Part shown: positions 59,824 through 64,000 of the stretch, in pieces
Position numbering within the stretch: position 1 is the stretch's first letter
How the letters are laid out: the number at the start of each line of letters is the position of its first letter
From: Carettochelys insculpta
Taxonomy: Eukaryota > Chordata > Testudines > Carettochelyidae
Reading direction: 5' to 3'
DNA: 64,000 bases
NCBI RefSeq assembly: GCF_033958435.1
Contig: NC_134138.1
Coordinates: 178,482,798 to 178,546,797, forward strand
The notes under the pieces: generated by a model
Told to the model about the DNA's origin: nothing
The model's input: the letters and a program-made list of their open reading frames with translations, nothing else
Databases searched by the model: none
Made by a program: the position numbers and the translations under genes

Positions 59824-60833
59824 TGTTGTGGCAGCAACTTAACGTGACAAACCACCTGCCAGCCAGAAGTTCCCCAACCCTGGTCCAGAAGAATGAGCCA
59901 GGATCTCTGAAGTACAGATTCTAAATTTGTCCTTGTTTGTCAGCAGAAATTACTTAACCTCTCTGTGCCCCTCTATAGTTGCACATGAAACAGGGTTATT
60001 AGGGTTCCTCACGGGTTGTTAGTTCAGATTTGCACAACTTTGAAATGATAAATGATTAATGCAATTAACTCTAGTAGCTGAAATCCCATGCTGTTGCACA
60101 GGTTTAACATGTAAAGTTGCGTGTGTCAAAAAAATCGGAAAAAGCACATAATAAATTGCATGTTTGCTGACTGTGAATCCCAGTAATGACTGGATCTGTG
60201 TGTATTCTTAAAAAAAGAGCTCTAAACCAATGTTTGTAAGCTGTTTGCATCACTTCACACTGACTCAAACATTCTAGGCTTCAGCGTGATGCTGGGAGCT
60301 AGCATGCGTACTGGTTAAGTGGAGCTTGGAATGGTGTGCAAATATGTGAGAGCGGCAAATGAAAGGTTTGTGTTCCTGTGCAGGACTCTGCTTATTTGGT
60401 GATATTGGGTGCACGTGCTTATTTCTGTGGGAGTGGCTGTATTTATTTACATGCAGCAGAGCTGTGCTGGGAATGTGTGCTGGTTTGTGCAGATAGCAGC
60501 TGGACCAAATAATCAATCATCTATGCAGTCTCTCTCATACAGCCAATGAAACAAAGTAAGGGTGGTGACAATTTGAGTTACTTCTGATTAAAATGTTATA
60601 TTACTCTTAGAATGCCATAAATACATGTCTTACTGTAGCTGCACACTGCATGGGTATAATTCATAAAGTCAAAATGGCTGAGAAGTAAATAAATAGATCA
60701 CAACAGACCACCAAACCCAGAAGTGTTTCAATCTGCTGATATTCTAAATCAAAAGCATTCTCAACCAAGCAGGTTGTCATTTCCAGAGATTCACATGGAA
60801 TACACAGGTATTCTGGGTTTCAAAGTGAAACAC
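59824..60833. other. No recognisable feature
   Basis: Unique-looking sequence. Confidence 0.45.
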
Positions 60834-60836
60834 AAA

Positions 60837-61167
60837 GGCTGTGTCTACACGTGCCCCTTTAACGAGCAGCCCAGAAGATGTTAATGAGGCATGGATGTAA
60901 ATTTCCCGCACCTTATTAGCACATGGCCACATGATGTGGAGTCTGGAAGAAAATTTTGAGAAGAGTGGGCTTCTAAAACAGAGTTTCCTTCCAGGAAATT
61001 CCCGTGGGCCATGTGTCCACATGACTATTTTGGAGTCTGGAAGAGCTTCTTCTGGACTCCTAATCACATGGTCATATGATAATGAGGTGTGGGAAATTTA
61101 CACCTGTGCCTCATTAGCATCTTCCAGGCTGCTTATTATTCTGGAAGGGGCATGTGTAGACCCAGCC
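60837..61167. mobile_element. 331-bp foldback Harbinger-like MITE
   Basis: GGCTGTGTCTACACGTGCCC at the left and 'gggcatgtgtagacccagcc' at the right, with exact duplication AAA (60834-60836, 61168-61170). The arms continue inward for at least 110 bp ('gttaatgaggca', 'gtaaatttcccgcacc' against 'gtgtgggaaatttac'). The 138-codon frame at 60931-61347 is fortuitous. Confidence 0.88.
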
Positions 61168-61170
61168 AAA

Positions 61171-62556
61171 GTGACCATTCTGGCATCCTCTTTTATAGAT
61201 ATTAGCATTATTAGGATTAATGAGGGAAAGATTAAGGAAAAACTTGGACAGATGGTGAAGGATAGTGTCCCTTTAAACCTGAACTGGGGATTGGGTCATA
61301 AAACCACAAAAAATAATCTGAGTGAGACTATTTCTGTATATGTGTAACTGGATTACCGTAGTTCATGGAGATCTTGGCCATTTCAAATCTATGGGGAAAT
61401 AAAAAAAAAATTACACTTGCTAAGGTACTTTTCTTGTTTGTTTTTTTCTTGCCAGTTGTGAGACTTTGGATTATTTCAAAATGCATTGAACTGCCTACTG
61501 AGTTAAAATTAATAAGGTTCCAAAATTGGAAGTCATGCTAATAATGTTCTGCAATTATATTTATGGACAGGCTGGATGAAATGTTCATTTGAAATCCCCC
61601 ATGCTTTAATTCTTTTTAATCTTGTTTGTCAAAGTGGTTGATACAGAAGCTGAACTACATAAAAAGGTTGAAGTGTTGTAAAATTAGGTTAATGTTATAG
61701 TCAGCATTACTGTCATACTAAATATGCACACTCATACAAAGAAAAAAGCGACATGAAAATACTAGAAAGTCAATGCCATGCTTACTTAAATACTTGGACT
61801 TAACTTTAGCATGGAAATATGATTGGATTTCGGACAATGTTGTCATAATAGGGCAGTGTACTGGCATAATAGATACAAGCAGGTGCTACAACAGAGCCTA
61901 ATGGGTTTGTGAGCCAAAACCTCTTACCCTTCCATTCATATTTCCAATGAGCAGATATTAACTCTTTTTAATCACATGTGCAAACATATTCACCCAAACT
62001 CCTCTTGGTCTCCTGGTGTAAGACAAGATACCACCCATCTTTTACAGCTGAAAGTCCAGAGCCATAGAACTTATTGTGCCAACTTCTACAGCTTTGTCAA
62101 CGAATTTTAAATTTAGAGAGATAGATAGGGTGGATGTGCACGCATACCATCCTGGAGCAAGAACTTTCCATCACAATAGGTCCAAGATGACTGGCATAAA
62201 ATATTTTATTGTTTGCCATCATCATATTTGTAAAACATTGTGAACAATAGATTGTACTGGAAAAGGAAACACAATAAAAGGACTTTGGTAGGCAGTGATT
62301 TTAATTGTAGGTTTAGAATGCAAAACTGTCTGTAAGTAACATAGGGTCTTCAGCCGATTTCCAGAAGGTCTGCGGTACTGAATGTTGCAAAGAAAACCGA
62401 AAAATGTACTTTTGGTCAGCAGTGACATTATTGTGCTTGAGATGATGAATTCTTCACATTTTTTCACACCCATTAGGGAGATTTCTTCATCTTCACACCC
62501 ACCTGAAAACTTTGAACATAGTAAGAAAAGCCCCTATTCAAAAAGGGATTTTGAAA
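61171..62556. other. No recognisable feature
   Basis: AT-rich unique-looking sequence. Confidence 0.45.
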
Positions 62557-62645
62557 ATAATTTAGGAAAGAACTATAGCCTGTTTCACAGGAGATCAGAC
62601 TAGATTATCACAATTATTCCTTCTAGCTTTATAATCTATGAAACC
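62557..62645 (+). mobile_element. CR1 3'-tail scrap
   Basis: 'gatcagactagattatcaca', 'attattccttctagc' and 'tttataatctatgaaa' match the last ~80 bases of a CR1 3' end. Confidence 0.6.
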
Positions 62646-64000
62646 TGCTTATCACAATGAGCCTGTTTCAGCTCTTGTTTTATAAATTCTAATCTGCAAG
62701 ATTCACAACAGCTAAAAATTACCAGCAGAGGTTATGCACATGAATCATTCAATGAAGCAGCAGAACTGTTTTGCTTTTATACAAAATGGCTGAGATACAA
62801 GAGGGTGCATCCCACTATAATTATCACAAATAGATTATGCAGCCAAAATTAATATCACTATCCTTAATGCCAAACATGGTCCCAAAGAAATAAATAGTAA
62901 TTGCATCACATTTACCAACTCGCAAGCAGAACTTATGCAATGCAAATGTTAAATAAAAAAGAAAAGCAGTTATATTGGGTAGTTAATATTGTGTGGTAAA
63001 TAGAGCCAGGCAAGAGGTATTCCCCTAGTTAATGTTTTTTTTAACCCCTGTTGTTTCCTCGAGGACCTTTGATGAACTTCAACATACACACTTAGTCACC
63101 ATTGTTGTGTTTCCTGTTTTCTTCCTCTTGGGCTCCTTTGATTTAACTCTACGCATTTAGCAGGATAAACCCACAAAGCTAAGATGAAGGGCATATGATA
63201 TTTATTTAAAAAAAACATCTACATATAATTTTGACATTCTGCTCATAAATCCTATCGCTATAGGCTTACACAAGGTTCTGCTTTAATTTCACATTTCATG
63301 ACAATGAAGTGTGTGTGTACAGGCAATATTTAACACTTTTTACCTATGCTTTAAGCAGAATTAGAACCTGAATGAATGAAACAATGCAAGACCGGAAAAA
63401 AAATGAATTTTCTGCATTGACTGATGCATGAGGTTTTAAAGATATCATCTATGGCAGAGAGATGAAATAAAGAAACATGCAATTTTGTTTGGAGTAAAAG
63501 AAAAAACACCCAACACTCAGATTTCATATATAAAAAAATAACTATTTTTTAACAGAACTACTAGCTTTTCAAATATCCTGCCAAATCCTACTTGATTTGC
63601 ACATACAAGCTGTCCTTTTGAACTGAATAAGGCTACTAATATGGGTAAGGCAAATGTTTCTCCCATGATCTTTATAGTTTGTGTTAGAACAATTCTTCCC
63701 CACTCCCATCACTTCTACATCACATAGAAATGCCAGTGCTTCCAATTAAAGCCATCTATCATATGGGCCCTGTATCATTGCTTGGAAAAAACCTGATCAT
63801 TATTTAGCTTGGTAGTTATAATATGCCTGTAGAAAGTCAGAGGTTCAAAGGTTTGTTTGTAATAATCACCAAGTATTACAAAGGGCCATGGCCCAATATT
63901 TAAGATCTCTAAATATCCAACCCAACTACTGGTGGCCAGTGGGAGCCCAGGGGCCCAGTGGGTTTGCCAAAGTTGGTCAATAGTAAAGCTGGGGGAAGTG
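62646..64000. other. No recognisable feature
   Basis: AT-rich unique-looking sequence to the end of the window. Confidence 0.45.

Noticed and set aside
60931..61347. 138-codon frame
   Set aside because: It starts inside a foldback MITE and runs out into flanking DNA, so it is fortuitous.
1..64000. CRISPR arrays, bacterial operons, toxin-antitoxin or phage-defence systems
   Set aside because: No regularly spaced repeats, ribosome-binding sites or prokaryotic gene packing; all long frames are retroelement or transposon derived.
1..64000. tRNA, rRNA or snRNA genes
   Set aside because: No sequence with convincing A/B boxes plus cloverleaf, and no rRNA-like segment seen by eye; a covariance-model scan was not possible.

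Overview
This is a stretch of vertebrate nuclear DNA with no bacterial, plasmid or phage content. It is AT-rich, gene-poor and built largely from transposable elements. The repeat set points to a reptile, most likely a turtle, with a crocodilian as the alternative: CR1-clade LINEs with typical sauropsid 3' tails, many PIF/Harbinger-type elements with GGCTAYGTCTACAC-like ends, and a SINE-like repeat with the 'gtagccgtgttagtct' signature. The taxon is inferred from general knowledge of such repeats, not from a search.

Layout. 1-5 kb: a SINE-like scrap, a 711-bp Harbinger MITE, a TA-flanked pogo-like MITE and a TA-flanked element carrying a G-rich minisatellite. 5.1-8.2 kb: a decayed CR1 LINE. 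8.9-9.2 kb: a second pogo-like MITE. 10.4-14.2 kb: the most informative element, a 3.8-kb PIF/Harbinger transposon with both expected genes, a DDE transposase (+) and a Myb/SANT-like protein (-), both broken. 16-24 kb: several foldback or short Harbinger-like elements, including a 2.85-kb element carrying two nested ones. 27.0-28.9 kb: a solo LTR with an exact 5-bp duplication. 29.6-33.8 kb: more Harbinger-like elements, one interrupted by a second LTR-like block. 34-37.2 kb: a short TIR element and a hAT element with a perfect 8-bp duplication. 38-48 kb: mostly unique AT-rich sequence, with one pogo-like MITE and one candidate host exon on the minus strand. 48.2-59.8 kb: a CR1-rich block with nested insertions, including a lightly damaged CR1-like LINE (55.8-58.6 kb). 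60.8-61.2 kb: one last foldback element.

How the parts relate. About ten elements with unrelated interiors share nearly the same terminal 14 bp and make 3-bp target duplications. That fits mobilisation by one PIF/Harbinger transposase lineage, of which 10385-14192 is a dead full-size relative. No host gene could be named. The best host-coding candidate is a 175-bp open segment with splice signals at 46819-46993 (-). The window is probably intergenic or inside a large intron. I found no convincing undescribed system. The most interesting material is the Harbinger/MITE family, with its recurrent TTCGA-type motifs and nesting.
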